64,000 nt of DNA from Deinococcus marmoris (GTDB taxonomy: Bacteria; Deinococcota; Deinococci; Deinococcales; Deinococcaceae), in contig NZ_MSTI01000062.1 of assembly GCF_001949125.1 (NCBI RefSeq), positions 21,213-85,212 on the forward strand. Direction: 5' to 3'. The stretch's first letter is position 1. The number at the start of each line of letters is the position of its first letter. Shown piece by piece: positions 1-8,653 of the stretch. Both the position numbers and the translations under genes were made by a program. Under the pieces are notes generated by a model. It saw only the letters and a program-made list of their open reading frames with translations, did not search any database and had not been told where the DNA came from.

Positions 1-1
1 G

Positions 2-835
2 AACGACGGGAACGGGCATCAGGGCCACGATATGGCCGGGATGGGCCACGGCGATGCTTCCTCCAGCGCAGATGACGGACACGGTCAGGCCGACGCACCC
101 AGCGACGGTATGGCGGGCATGGATCACGGCAGTATGAAGATGGACATGGGCGACGGGAACCGGGCGCACCCCGCCCACCACCACGCCGCCATGAATCACG
201 CTGGAGCGGATGAGGCGCAGATGACGCATGGGGACTCTGGCCCTGAGCAATCAACATGGGGTGCTGATCATTCCAGGATGACCCACGGTGAAATGGATGC
301 AGGCCAGACCCAGGCCCACCACGCCATGCCGCACGGTGAAGAGCCGGGGCCGGTGTCACCGGAAAGCGGCAGCGGGCAGGCACAGATGGACCACTCCAGC
401 ATGGATCACGGGAAGATGGATATGGGTGGTATGTCCGGCATGGATCACGGCGACATGCAGATGGACGGTGACATGGGCGGTATGAACGGCGATATGGATA
501 TGGGCGGTATGGACATGAGCATGGTCACGCCCGCCCGCCCCTGGGCCGCGTGGCTGGGTCTCGCCGTGACCGCCGTGCTGGTGGGCCTGCTGCTGTGGCG
601 TCCGGCGTGGCCCATCAGCAACGTCGCCTTCAGCACCGATTCGCCGCAGCAGATCGGCATGCTGCTGATGGGCAAATACATGATCGCCTTTGAGGGCGCG
701 GGCCTGCTGATCCTGCTCGGCATCTTCGGCGCGGTGTTCCTGCAACGTCCCGGCTCCCATCCCTCCGATCCGGGGCGGGAGGCTTATGTGACTGCCGACA
801 AGAATCCTGTCCCCATCTCAAAGGACGAACCGTGA
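2..835 (+). CDS. nuoJ: NADH-quinone oxidoreductase subunit J, 5'-partial, with Met/His-rich insert
   Basis: The reading frame is open to the window edge, so the true start and first membrane helices lie outside. The last ~100 residues match the NuoJ C-terminus: a membrane helix (WAAWLGLAVTAVLVGLLLW), then the signature region with IGMLLMGKYMIAFEGAGLL and a final helix. Counting from the first in-window Met at 32, residues 1-163 are a hydrophilic stretch with 27 Met and 17 His, rich in MDHG, MDMG and GGM repeats. Ordinary NuoJ has only a short loop there. The gene overlaps nuoK by 4 bp (GTGA), which fixes its place in the nuo operon. Family assignment is firm; a metal-binding role for the insert is inference from composition. 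Confidence 0.9.
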   Translation, partial: NDGNGHQGHDMAGMGHGDASSSADDGHGQADAPSDGMAGMDHGSMKMDMGDGNRAHPAHHHAAMNHAGADEAQMTHGDSGPEQSTWGADHSRMTHGEMDAGQTQAHHAMPHGEEPGPVSPESGSGQAQMDHSSMDHGKMDMGGMSGMDHGDMQMDGDMGGMNGDMDMGGMDMSMVTPARPWAAWLGLAVTAVLVGLLLWRPAWPISNVAFSTDSPQQIGMLLMGKYMIAFEGAGLLILLGIFGAVFLQRPGSHPSDPGREAYVTADKNPVPISKDEP

Positions 836-1143
836 CCCTGCCCCTGAGCGCTTACCTGATCGTGGCGGCCCTGCTGTTCGGCATCGGCATTTACACGGTG
901 GTGGCGCAGCGCTCCGCCGTGATGGTCCTGATGGGCGTGGAACTGCTGCTCAACGCCATTGGCCTCAACCTGATCGCCTTCTGGCGTTACGTGCGGCCTG
1001 ACGACTACTCCGGCCAGATCTTTACCATCCTGATCGTGACCGTGGGGGCCATAGAAATGGCGGTGGGCCTCGCCATCATGATGCTGCTGTACCGCAACCG
1101 CCAGACGCAGCAGGTAGACGACTATCAGGAGCTGAAAGGGTGA
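832..1143 (+). CDS. nuoK: NADH-quinone oxidoreductase subunit K
   Basis: A 103-residue protein with three hydrophobic helices, the normal length for NuoK, a proton-channel subunit of the complex I membrane arm. The GVELLLNAIGLNLIAFW segment carries the conserved membrane Glu of helix 2, and the second conserved acidic helix follows (VGAIEMAVGLAIMML). The start is GTG at 832, overlapping the nuoJ stop; its own stop overlaps the nuoL GTG start by 4 bp, so the genes are translationally coupled. Confidence 0.97.
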   Translation: MTLPLSAYLIVAALLFGIGIYTVVAQRSAVMVLMGVELLLNAIGLNLIAFWRYVRPDDYSGQIFTILIVTVGAIEMAVGLAIMMLLYRNRQTQQVDDYQELKG

Positions 1144-3047
1144 CGGCGTTGCTGCTGCTGGTGCCGCTCGCGCCGCTGACCGCCTCCCTGCTGATCGCTG
1201 TGTGGGGCAGATACGCAGGCTGGCTCAACGTCCTCGGCGTCAGCGTATCGGTGCTGGCGCTGCTGCTGATTGGCAGGGCAAGTCCGGCACTGTCGGGACC
1301 GTGGTTTGAGTCAGGATCATTTCAACTGACGGTGGGCCTGTCACTGGACGGCCTTTCCAGACTGCTGAGTTTCCTGGTTGCAGGTGTGGGCCTGCTGGTC
1401 AGCGTCTATGCGGTGGGCTACATGCGCGGCGAGACCCGGCAGCCGCGCTTCTTCGCCACCCTGTCCTTCTTCCTCGGCGCAATGCTGACGCTGGTGCTGG
1501 CCGACTCCTTCGCACTGCTGTTTGCCGCGTGGGAGGGCGTGGGACTGGCCTCTCACCTGCTGATCGGCTTCCACTTCACCCAAGTAGAGGCCCGTAAAGC
1601 TGCCCTGAGGGCGTTTCTGATGACGCGCGTGGGGGATGTGGGGCTGCTGCTCGGCTGGCTGCTAGCATTGAATTTGACGGGCACCAGCGATATTGGCGCG
1701 CTACTAGGACAGGTGGTGAATCTGCCTGCTGGAACGGTGGAACTACTGGCCCTGCTCTTTTTAATCGGGGCCATCGGCAAGAGCGCCCAACTGCCGCTGA
1801 CCGCCTGGCTGCCGGACGCGATGGTGGGGCCGACGCCCGTTTCGGCGCTGCTGCACTCGGCCACGATGGTGGCGGCAGGGGTGTACCTGCTGTTGAGGCT
1901 GGAGCCACTGTTCGCCGCCGCGCCCGCCGTCTTGCTGGCGGTGGCGGTGATCGGCGGTCTGACGGCGCTATTTTCCGCCCTCGTCGCCACCGCCCAGACG
2001 GACCTCAAGCGGGTGCTGGCGTGGTCCACGGTGTCGCAGCTCGGCGAGATGTTCTTCGTCTACGGGCTGGGCGGCCCTTACGCGGCAGCCTTTCACCTGG
2101 GCGTCCATGCGCTGTTCAAGTCGGCACTGTTCCTGAGTGCTGGAGCAGTGCAGCACGCGGCAGGCACGCTGAACCTGGGCAAACTGGGCGGCCTGGGGCG
2201 GACCATGCCACTGACAGCCACGGCCTTCACCCTGGCGGGCCTGACGCTGGCGGGGGTGCCGCCCTTCGGCGCGTTCTGGAGCGAAGAAGCGATTTTAGGG
2301 ACGGCGGTCCAAAGCGGCGCGTGGACCGGCCTGTTCATGCTGGGGCTGATCTTCCTGGCAGGCGTCTACATCGCGCGGGCGGGCGTGACGACATTCTGGC
2401 CGGGGGAGAGGAAGACAGAGGCGCGTGAGGTGGGCGCTTTGATGGTCTGGCCCGCGTTGATCCTGGCCGTTGCCGCGCTGTTTGGCGGTCTGCTGGGCGG
2501 GGCGCTGCGTGACCTGCTGCCGTTCCCCGAAGCCCCGGAAGTGGCGCTGGGCTGGCGAATTGCCGCTATTGCCGCCAGTGTGCTGGGCCTGGTCTGGGGC
2601 GGCGTGCGGGCGGCGCGGCTCAGCGACGCCCCCGCACTCGGAATGTGGCCGCGTGCGCTGGGTGCAGCGCTGGAAAGCCTGACTGTGGGTGTGGCGCACC
2701 TGACCTGGGCGCTGTCTCTCGCCCTGCAACGGGTGGAAGCTGGACTGGACGGCGCGGCGCGGGCGGTGGCCCATGCAGCCCTAGGCAGCAGCCGGGGCGT
2801 TCAGCATGCGGAATCCGGTCTGGACACCTCTGGGCGGGCCGTCGCCGATTTCGCCGTGTCGGGCGCGAACCTGACCGCACGCGCCGAGGAAGGCGGTTTC
2901 GCGCAGGGGGCCGATGGTCTGGCGCGGGGATTAGGCAGCCTGGGGACGTGGCTGCGTGGCCTGGAAAGCGGGAAGATCTACCTCTACACCTTGATTCTCT
3001 TCGGCTGGATGCTGGTTATGACGCTGGGGGCAGTGCTATGGCGCTGA
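1140..3047 (+). CDS. nuoL: NADH-quinone oxidoreductase subunit L
   Basis: A 635-residue polytopic membrane protein of the Mrp-antiporter type, the distal proton-pumping subunit of complex I. The N-terminal half holds the conserved AAWEGVGLASHLLIGF and LPDAMVGPTPVSALLHSATMV segments, then DLKRVLAWSTVSQLGEM. The C-terminal ~130 residues contain an amphipathic stretch before a last helix, as expected for the long lateral helix of NuoL. The start is GTG at 1140 and overlaps nuoK by 4 bp. A 58-bp gap separates it from nuoM. Confidence 0.97.
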   Translation: MTALLLLVPLAPLTASLLIAVWGRYAGWLNVLGVSVSVLALLLIGRASPALSGPWFESGSFQLTVGLSLDGLSRLLSFLVAGVGLLVSVYAVGYMRGETRQPRFFATLSFFLGAMLTLVLADSFALLFAAWEGVGLASHLLIGFHFTQVEARKAALRAFLMTRVGDVGLLLGWLLALNLTGTSDIGALLGQVVNLPAGTVELLALLFLIGAIGKSAQLPLTAWLPDAMVGPTPVSALLHSATMVAAGVYLLLRLEPLFAAAPAVLLAVAVIGGLTALFSALVATAQTDLKRVLAWSTVSQLGEMFFVYGLGGPYAAAFHLGVHALFKSALFLSAGAVQHAAGTLNLGKLGGLGRTMPLTATAFTLAGLTLAGVPPFGAFWSEEAILGTAVQSGAWTGLFMLGLIFLAGVYIARAGVTTFWPGERKTEAREVGALMVWPALILAVAALFGGLLGGALRDLLPFPEAPEVALGWRIAAIAASVLGLVWGGVRAARLSDAPALGMWPRALGAALESLTVGVAHLTWALSLALQRVEAGLDGAARAVAHAALGSSRGVQHAESGLDTSGRAVADFAVSGANLTARAEEGGFAQGADGLARGLGSLGTWLRGLESGKIYLYTLILFGWMLVMTLGAVLWR

Positions 3048-3105
3048 AGGCCGCCGCTTCGGCAAAAAGTGTTTTGAATAACTCACAACAATGGATGGCC
3101 CAATC

Positions 3106-4608
3106 ATGGTGAACCTCATCATCTTTCTGCCCCTGTTGACCGGCCTGCTGATTCTGGCGCTGCCCGCCTCGCGCCCCGCGTTGCTGCGCTGGACGGCGCT
3201 GGGCGGCTCGGGACTTACCCTGCTGGGCAGCCTGTGGCTGTGGCTAGGCTTTGACCGTTCAGGTCTCGGCGGCGCGGCGGGCGGCGTCCAATCGCGCACA
3301 TTGCTGGACTGGATTCCTTCCATTGGCGCGAGTTACGACGTGGGCCTGAGCGGTCTGGGGCTTGCCATGATCGTCCTGACGGCGCTGCTGATGCTGCTGG
3401 TGATGGTCTACGTGTTGCCCCAGCGTGAGCGCGTCAAAGAACACGCCTTTCTCTTTTTACTGATGGGAACGGGCTTGCTGGGCCTCTTTGCAGCTCAGGA
3501 TCTGCTGCTGTTCTATCTATTCTTTGAAGTGGCGCTGGTGCCGATGTATTTCATCGTGGGCATCTGGGGCGGCGAGGGACGACGCTACGCGGCCATGAAG
3601 TTCTTCCTGTACACGCGCGCGGGCAGCCTCGCCATGCTGCTCTCGTTTCTGGCGCTGTACCTCGGCACCCCTGGCACAAATGGCGCGGCCCATAGCTTTT
3701 CCATCACAGCCGTCGCGGCGGCGCAGCCCTACGCCGGAACGCCTGCCGCCTTCTGGGTCATGCTGGGGCTGCTGCTGGGTTTTGGGGTCAAACTGCCCAC
3801 CTTCCCGCTGCACAACTGGCTGCCCGACGCGCATGTGGAAGCGCCCACTGAAGGCAGCGTGATGCTGGCCGGGGCGCAGCTCAAGATGGGCGCGTTCGGA
3901 TTGCTGTACATCCTGCTGCCACTGATGCCGGACACGGTACGGCAGTATGGCTGGCTGCTGGCCGCACTGGGCGTGATCTCTATGGTCTACGGCGCACTGG
4001 CCGCTCTGGCCCAGCGCGATCTCAAGCGGCTAATCGCCTACACCTCCATTAACCACATGGGCTACGTGATGCTGGCTGCGGGCCTGTGGGGGCTGACGAA
4101 CAGTCCGGCGGTGCGGGAACTGGTGTTAGGTGGCGCGGCCTTCCAGATGGTCAGCCACGGCCTGCTGACCGGGGGGATGTTCTTCCTGGTGGGCATCCTG
4201 GGCCACCGTGCCGGAACACGGAACATTGACGCTTTCGGCGGGCTGATGGCCCTGCCCCGCTTCGCCGGACTGCTGGCATTGCTGGCCTTCGGCTCGCTGG
4301 GGCTGCCGGCACTATCAGGCTTCGTGGCTGAGTTTCAGGTGATCGGCGGCGCAGTGGGCGTGAACGTCTGGTGGGCGGTACTGGCGGTCATCGGGTTGCT
4401 GGTTTCGACGGGTCTGTACCTGCGTGTGCTGGCGGGCGTGCTGATGGGCCAGAAACCCGACGGCCTGGACATTCAGGATTTGAACGGGCGTGAGTTGTGG
4501 GCCATTGTGCCGCTGGCGGCCCTCTCGCTGCTGCTGGGCATCTTTCCTTCCCTGCTGCTGGGTGTGGTGGCCGCGACTGACGCCGTGACCGGGGCAACGG
4601 GCCGGTGA
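3106..4608 (+). CDS. nuoM: NADH-quinone oxidoreductase subunit M
   Basis: About 500 residues, polytopic, the second antiporter-like pump of complex I. Diagnostic segments include FFEVALVPMYFIVGIWGG, LPTFPLHNWLPDAHVEAPTEGSV-type text and DLKRLIAYTSINHMGYVML. I prefer ATG 3106 (MVNLIIFLPLL), which gives a typical NuoM N-terminus; an in-frame ATG at 3091 would add five residues. Neither has a strong Shine-Dalgarno site. Its stop overlaps the nuoN GTG start by 4 bp. Confidence 0.96.
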   Translation: MVNLIIFLPLLTGLLILALPASRPALLRWTALGGSGLTLLGSLWLWLGFDRSGLGGAAGGVQSRTLLDWIPSIGASYDVGLSGLGLAMIVLTALLMLLVMVYVLPQRERVKEHAFLFLLMGTGLLGLFAAQDLLLFYLFFEVALVPMYFIVGIWGGEGRRYAAMKFFLYTRAGSLAMLLSFLALYLGTPGTNGAAHSFSITAVAAAQPYAGTPAAFWVMLGLLLGFGVKLPTFPLHNWLPDAHVEAPTEGSVMLAGAQLKMGAFGLLYILLPLMPDTVRQYGWLLAALGVISMVYGALAALAQRDLKRLIAYTSINHMGYVMLAAGLWGLTNSPAVRELVLGGAAFQMVSHGLLTGGMFFLVGILGHRAGTRNIDAFGGLMALPRFAGLLALLAFGSLGLPALSGFVAEFQVIGGAVGVNVWWAVLAVIGLLVSTGLYLRVLAGVLMGQKPDGLDIQDLNGRELWAIVPLAALSLLLGIFPSLLLGVVAATDAVTGATGR

Positions 4609-6038
4609 AATGCCTGGAGCTGTGGGCCGTCGGACCGGAACTGGCGCTGGGGTTGATGTGCCTGCTGTTGGTCCCGCTGGCCGGATTCGTGCGCGGCAAA
4701 TGGCGCAGTCTGCCGTCCATCGTCGCCGGATTCGGTTTAACCGCCGCCCTGATCCTGACCGCGCGGATGCTGCCCTGGTCGGGTCAGGAGGTGTTCTGCG
4801 GCACTTACGCGGTGGACGGCTTCGGCACTGTGTTCAAGGTGCTGATCATCGGCTCGGCGCTGCTGGCGCTGCTGCCCATCGCCGCTTATTTTCGCGGGCG
4901 CGACGCTGAACCGCACGCCCCGGTGGCGCTGACCTTTGCCACGTTGGGCGGCGTCGGGCTGGCTGGAAGCCTGGACCTGGGGTTGATCGTGCTGTTTCTT
5001 CAGATGCTCAGCACGGCGTCGTACCTGCTCGTGGGTATGACGCGCGGCGGCAAGCGGGCTAACGAGGCGACAATGAAGTATTTCATCTACGGCGCGGTGG
5101 CGCTGGCCGTGATGGCTTACGGATTGACCTTCCTGTACGGCCTGACCGGCAGCCTGTCGCTGACCGAGATCGGCATGGCCCTTTCCGGCGCTGACCCGGT
5201 GTGGGTGTGGGTGGCGCTGAGTTTGGTGCTGGTGGGCTACGCCTTTGAAATCACTGCCGTGCCGTTTCAGTTCTGGGCACCCGATGTCTACGCCGGGGCG
5301 AGCGCGCCCGTCACGGGGTTCATCTCGGTGCTGCCCAAGATCGCAGGCTTCGCGGGCCTGCTGCGGCTGATGCTGGTTGCCTTCCCGGATGGGCTGGCGG
5401 GCTGGCCCACGCTGATCGCGGTGCTGGCTGCCGTCACGATGGCGCTGGGCAATCTCGCCGCCCTGCGCCAGACCCATCTCAAGCGGCTGCTGGCGTACTC
5501 CAGCATCGCGCAGGCGGGCTACATCCTGATCGCGGTGGCCGTCTCAGGCACGGTGGACGGGGCGCTTCCAGCGACGGGATATTACCTTGCCGCCTACACC
5601 TTCATGAATCTGGCGGCCTTCACGGTGGTGGCGCAGTTGGAACGCGTTAGCGGGCAGGACGCCCTGACGGGGCTGCGCGGCCTGTCTAAAACTGCGCCCG
5701 GTACGGCGGCGCTGCTCACGCTGGCCCTGCTGTCGCTGGCGGGCATTCCGCCGCTGGCCGGGTTTCTGGGCAAGGTGCTGCTTCTTCAGGTGGCACTGTC
5801 GGGCGGCCTGACCTGGCTGGCGGTGTTCGCGGCGCTGAATATGGTCATCGGGCTGTACTACTACCTGCGGCCCGTGGTGGAGATGTACCTGCGTGCGCCG
5901 GAGGGGGAAATCCGGCTGCACGTTCAGCCCGGCTACCCGTGGGCGCTGGGCCTGACCACGCTGGGAACGCTGCTGCTGGGGCTGTGGCCCGCCCCGGTGC
6001 TGGCCCTGCTGGCGAACCTGACCCGGCTGCTGCGGTAA
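4605..6038 (+). CDS. nuoN: NADH-quinone oxidoreductase subunit N
   Basis: A 477-residue antiporter-like membrane subunit, the third proton pump of complex I and usually the last gene of nuo operons, as here. Conserved segments are FQFWAPDVYAGASAPVTGF, HLKRLLAYSSIAQAGYILI and the late LLTLALLSLAGIPPLAGFLGK. The start is GTG at 4605 inside the nuoM stop. The next gene converges from the other strand, so the operon ends here; the 133-bp gap holds only a weak inverted repeat. Confidence 0.96.
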   Translation: MKCLELWAVGPELALGLMCLLLVPLAGFVRGKWRSLPSIVAGFGLTAALILTARMLPWSGQEVFCGTYAVDGFGTVFKVLIIGSALLALLPIAAYFRGRDAEPHAPVALTFATLGGVGLAGSLDLGLIVLFLQMLSTASYLLVGMTRGGKRANEATMKYFIYGAVALAVMAYGLTFLYGLTGSLSLTEIGMALSGADPVWVWVALSLVLVGYAFEITAVPFQFWAPDVYAGASAPVTGFISVLPKIAGFAGLLRLMLVAFPDGLAGWPTLIAVLAAVTMALGNLAALRQTHLKRLLAYSSIAQAGYILIAVAVSGTVDGALPATGYYLAAYTFMNLAAFTVVAQLERVSGQDALTGLRGLSKTAPGTAALLTLALLSLAGIPPLAGFLGKVLLLQVALSGGLTWLAVFAALNMVIGLYYYLRPVVEMYLRAPEGEIRLHVQPGYPWALGLTTLGTLLLGLWPAPVLALLANLTRLLR

Positions 6039-6166
6039 CGGGACAACTCAGATCATCTGGTGATAGACGCGAGGGCCGCGTGGTGACCGTGCATGGATAG
6101 CATTGAAGGACAGGGTGTGGAGTAGGTTCACCAGCTCCACCCCCGATGTGGGACACGGCACTACAC

Positions 6167-6183
6167 TTGATCTACAGGATCAA
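6167..6183. repeat. small inverted repeat at the nuoN / redoxin convergent end
   Basis: TTGATC and GATCAA arms surround 5 nt, at the stop codon of the redoxin gene. It lies between two convergent genes but has a short stem and no T-tract, so a terminator role is only possible. Confidence 0.25.
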
Positions 6184-6594
6184 CTTCAATCCATCCAGAA
6201 TGTCCTGTTGCGCGAGAGCGCCGTGAACAGTTTTCATGACGTGGCCTGAGGGGTCAATGAACAGGATGGTTGGAACCGTGTGGACGCCGTAGGTGCGGAC
6301 CAATTGCTGCCGGACATCAACGGTGCTAACCATGCCAAGGGCAAAGTCGCGTTCGTACCGATTCAGATTGGCGCGCGTGTCCTGTTCCAGCACCCCGACG
6401 ACAAACAGCCCACGGTCAGCGTACTCAAAGCCCCAGCTGCGCAGCAGCCAGTCATTCGCCTGGCACACAGCGCAACGGGTGTTCCAGAACTGAAGAATTA
6501 GGGGGTGACCACGCAGCACGGCGCTGGAAAATGGCGTTCCTGTGGCTGAAACCAGCGGTGCAGCCAGAAGTGAAGCCATGCTGGGACTGGTCAT
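6172..6594 (-). CDS. TlpA/ResA-like thiol-disulfide redoxin (core domain)
   Basis: 140 residues with a thioredoxin fold: FWNTRCAVCQAND supplies the CxxC redox pair (CAVC) and TVPTILFIDPSG supplies the cis-proline loop and following strand, as in the TlpA/ResA branch that reduces extracytoplasmic cysteines, for example during cytochrome maturation. The ATG at 6594 has no ribosome site of its own. A signal-peptide-like ORF (6597-6692) with a good ribosome site ends 2 nt upstream in another frame, so the real product is probably a secreted protein broken by a one-base frameshift (see that entry). It converges on nuoN. Confidence 0.8.
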   Translation of the reverse strand: MTSPSMASLLAAPLVSATGTPFSSAVLRGHPLILQFWNTRCAVCQANDWLLRSWGFEYADRGLFVVGVLEQDTRANLNRYERDFALGMVSTVDVRQQLVRTYGVHTVPTILFIDPSGHVMKTVHGALAQQDILDGLKLIL

Positions 6595-6596
6595 GG

Positions 6597-6692
6597 TCAG
6601 GGGTGCTCCCCCGCGGCGGCAGGCGGATTGAAGGCTGCCAGAGTTAACACCACAGCCAGCGCGCGCACCAGTCCCTCTTTTCTATTCAACAT
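6597..6692 (-). other. signal-peptide ORF directly upstream of the redoxin, likely its frameshifted N-terminus
   Basis: 31 codons starting at ATG 6692, preceded by GGGAGG six nt upstream. The product begins MLNRKEGLVRALAVV and ends in an Ala/Pro-rich cleavage-like segment (PPAAAGEHP), a textbook signal peptide with nothing behind it. The stop is 2 nt before the redoxin ATG. One extra G in the five-G run (plus-strand C run at 6608-6612) would fuse it in frame to the redoxin. Either the run varies in length (sequencing error, mutation or slippage) or the two are coupled; frameshift is the simpler reading. Confidence 0.7.
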
Positions 6693-6827
6693 GCTGAACC
6701 TCCCAGACGGCGACCAGTGGGGGTGTTCCTAAGCCTCTGATTCTGCCGCGCGTTAACCCGTTTCAAAGTGAATACCGTCATGTAAACAATACGGTGTCCT
6801 GCGCCGCTCACACCAGACAACTGGCGC

Positions 6828-7925
6828 TCATGTGGCAGGGTGGGCGACCAGCAGGGTGAAGGCGAACACGCTTCCGGCGCTGCTGGAGGTGGCAGTCAGG
6901 GTGCCGCCCATCCGTTCGGCCAGCCCCCTGGCAATGGTCAGGCCCACGCCGCTGCCTTCACCCTCACCGCGTGTTCGGGCCGCATTCGCCCGGTAAAAAC
7001 GCTCGAAGACACAGCTCAGATGTTCCGGCGCGATCCCCGGACCCGTATCCCGCACCTCAAAGCGCACCGCCGCCCCCTGCTGCCTGGCGCTGAGTGTCAC
7101 CTGACCGCCGCTGGGCGTATGCCGCAGGGCGTTGCTCAGCAGGTTGGCCAGAATCTGCGACGTGCGCTCGACATCCCCGGTGACAGGGGGCAGCGGAGAG
7201 GAGAGTTCAAGGGCCAGGCGCAGTCCGAATTCCTCGGCGGCACCCTCAAAGCGCGTCCTGGCGGTGAGCAGCACCTCTTTAGGCTCAAAGGTGCTGAGAC
7301 GCAGTTCCACAGCTCCTGCCTCCACCTTTGACACCAGGCTCAGGTCCCGGGCCAGACGTTCCAGCGCCCGCATTTCGCGGAGAATGGCCTGCGAAGCGGT
7401 TGCCGGAGCCATCACCTGATCTTCGAGCGCCTCGGCATAGCCGCGCAGGGCACCCAGTGGCGTGCGCAGTTCGTGGGCGACATTGGTGATCAGGTCAACG
7501 CGTCCGCGCTCAACTTGCTCCAGTGCGCGGCCCATGCGGTTAAAATGCCGGGCCAGATCGGTCAGTTCATCCTGGCCTTCCTCGGGCAAGCGCAGGGTGT
7601 ATTCGCCCGCCGCGATGGCGTGGCTGCCGTCACGCAGCAGCACCACACTCCGCATCACCTGACGGGCCGAGAACAGTGCGGTGAGGGCTGCGACCGTCAG
7701 TGACAGCGGGACCGAGGCAAGCAGCGCCGAGGTGAGGGTGTTGCGCATCCCGAGTTCCAGATCCGGGCGCAGTGACGCGCCGGTGGGTCCGATGAGCGCC
7801 GCCATCTGCTCGACATGGTGACGCACCAGTGCAGAGGCGAGCAATTCGGTCACGATCAGCAGCGCCCCCACGGCCACCATGATGACCAGCAGATGCGAAA
7901 GGAACAGCCGCGAAAAGAGTTTCAC
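6828..7925 (-). CDS. sensor histidine kinase
   Basis: 365 residues. Two membrane helices (about residues 12-35 and 65-90) flank a short periplasmic loop; a HAMP linker follows, then the HisKA motif NVAHELRTPLGALRG with phospho-acceptor His151, and a HATPase domain with N (LLSNALRHT), G1 (DTGPGIA) and G2 (GSGVGLTIA) boxes. The start is GTG at 7925. It lies 34 bp downstream of its response regulator, with a DUF305 gene heading the same unit. The copper-rich surroundings suggest a metal or envelope-stress signal, but the sensed ligand cannot be read from the sequence. Confidence 0.92.
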   Translation of the reverse strand: MKLFSRLFLSHLLVIMVAVGALLIVTELLASALVRHHVEQMAALIGPTGASLRPDLELGMRNTLTSALLASVPLSLTVAALTALFSARQVMRSVVLLRDGSHAIAAGEYTLRLPEEGQDELTDLARHFNRMGRALEQVERGRVDLITNVAHELRTPLGALRGYAEALEDQVMAPATASQAILREMRALERLARDLSLVSKVEAGAVELRLSTFEPKEVLLTARTRFEGAAEEFGLRLALELSSPLPPVTGDVERTSQILANLLSNALRHTPSGGQVTLSARQQGAAVRFEVRDTGPGIAPEHLSCVFERFYRANAARTRGEGEGSGVGLTIARGLAERMGGTLTATSSSAGSVFAFTLLVAHPAT

Positions 7926-7959
7926 GGCTGGGTATCCCAGAGGTGCAGGTGATCAGTGG

Positions 7960-8631
7960 TCATGCTGGATCGTCCTTGAACCGGTAACCGACGCCGCGCA
8001 CGGTTTCAATGTAGCGTGGACGTTCCGGGTCGTCGTACAGTTTCTTTCTGAGGCTGGTGATGTGGACGTCCACCACACGCGAGGAACCGGAGCGCGCGCT
8101 GTCCCAGAGACGCTCACGCAACCGCTCACGGCTCCAGACCAGACCGGGATGCTGCGCCAGGGTGAGTAGCAGATCGTATTCCAGCCGGGACAGCTCCAGC
8201 GCGGCCCCGTTCAGCGTGACCTGGTGGCTGCGGGCGTCGAGCAGCAGGTCACCGCTGCGCGCTTGATGGCGCACGCCCGCGCGGCGCGGCAGGACACGCA
8301 CGCGGGCCATCACCTCACGCGGACTGAACGGCTTGACCACGTAATCGTCGATGCCGGTGTCCAGGCCACGCAACTTGTCCTCTTCCTCACTGCGAGCGCT
8401 CAGCATCAAGATGGGCAGCTCCAGGCCGCCTGACCGGGCCTGAGCGGCCACCTCCAGGCCACTGAGGCCCGGCAGCATCCAGTCGAGAATGACCAGATCG
8501 GCGCGGACCATCAGCGGCAGGGCAGCGTCGCCACTCACGGCTTTGATGACCGTATGGCCCTCGGTCAGCAGGTAAGCTGCCAGGATTTCCTGAATGGCCG
8601 GGTCATCGTCCACGATCAGGATCTGGGCCAT
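7960..8631 (-). CDS. OmpR/PhoB-family response regulator
   Basis: 223 residues: a receiver domain with the acidic pocket VDDD, phospho-acceptor Asp50 (LVILDWMLPG) and the conserved Lys of YVVKPFSPRE, then a winged-helix DNA-binding domain ending SRVVDVHITSLRKKL and RGVGYRF. ATG 8631 follows GGGAGG. It is the partner of the histidine kinase immediately downstream. The likely target is the region upstream of the DUF305 gene at the head of this unit, where TTTACG and TTAAC direct half-sites occur. Confidence 0.93.
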   Translation of the reverse strand: MAQILIVDDDPAIQEILAAYLLTEGHTVIKAVSGDAALPLMVRADLVILDWMLPGLSGLEVAAQARSGGLELPILMLSARSEEEDKLRGLDTGIDDYVVKPFSPREVMARVRVLPRRAGVRHQARSGDLLLDARSHQVTLNGAALELSRLEYDLLLTLAQHPGLVWSRERLRERLWDSARSGSSRVVDVHITSLRKKLYDDPERPRYIETVRGVGYRFKDDPA

Positions 8632-8653
8632 GTGCCTCCCCCGGCCAGTGTTC

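Noticed and set aside
356..760. Long antisense open frames opposite the nuoJ insert, His-rich in translation.
   Set aside because: They are shadows of the Met/His codon repeats on the plus strand, without ribosome sites or a family match.
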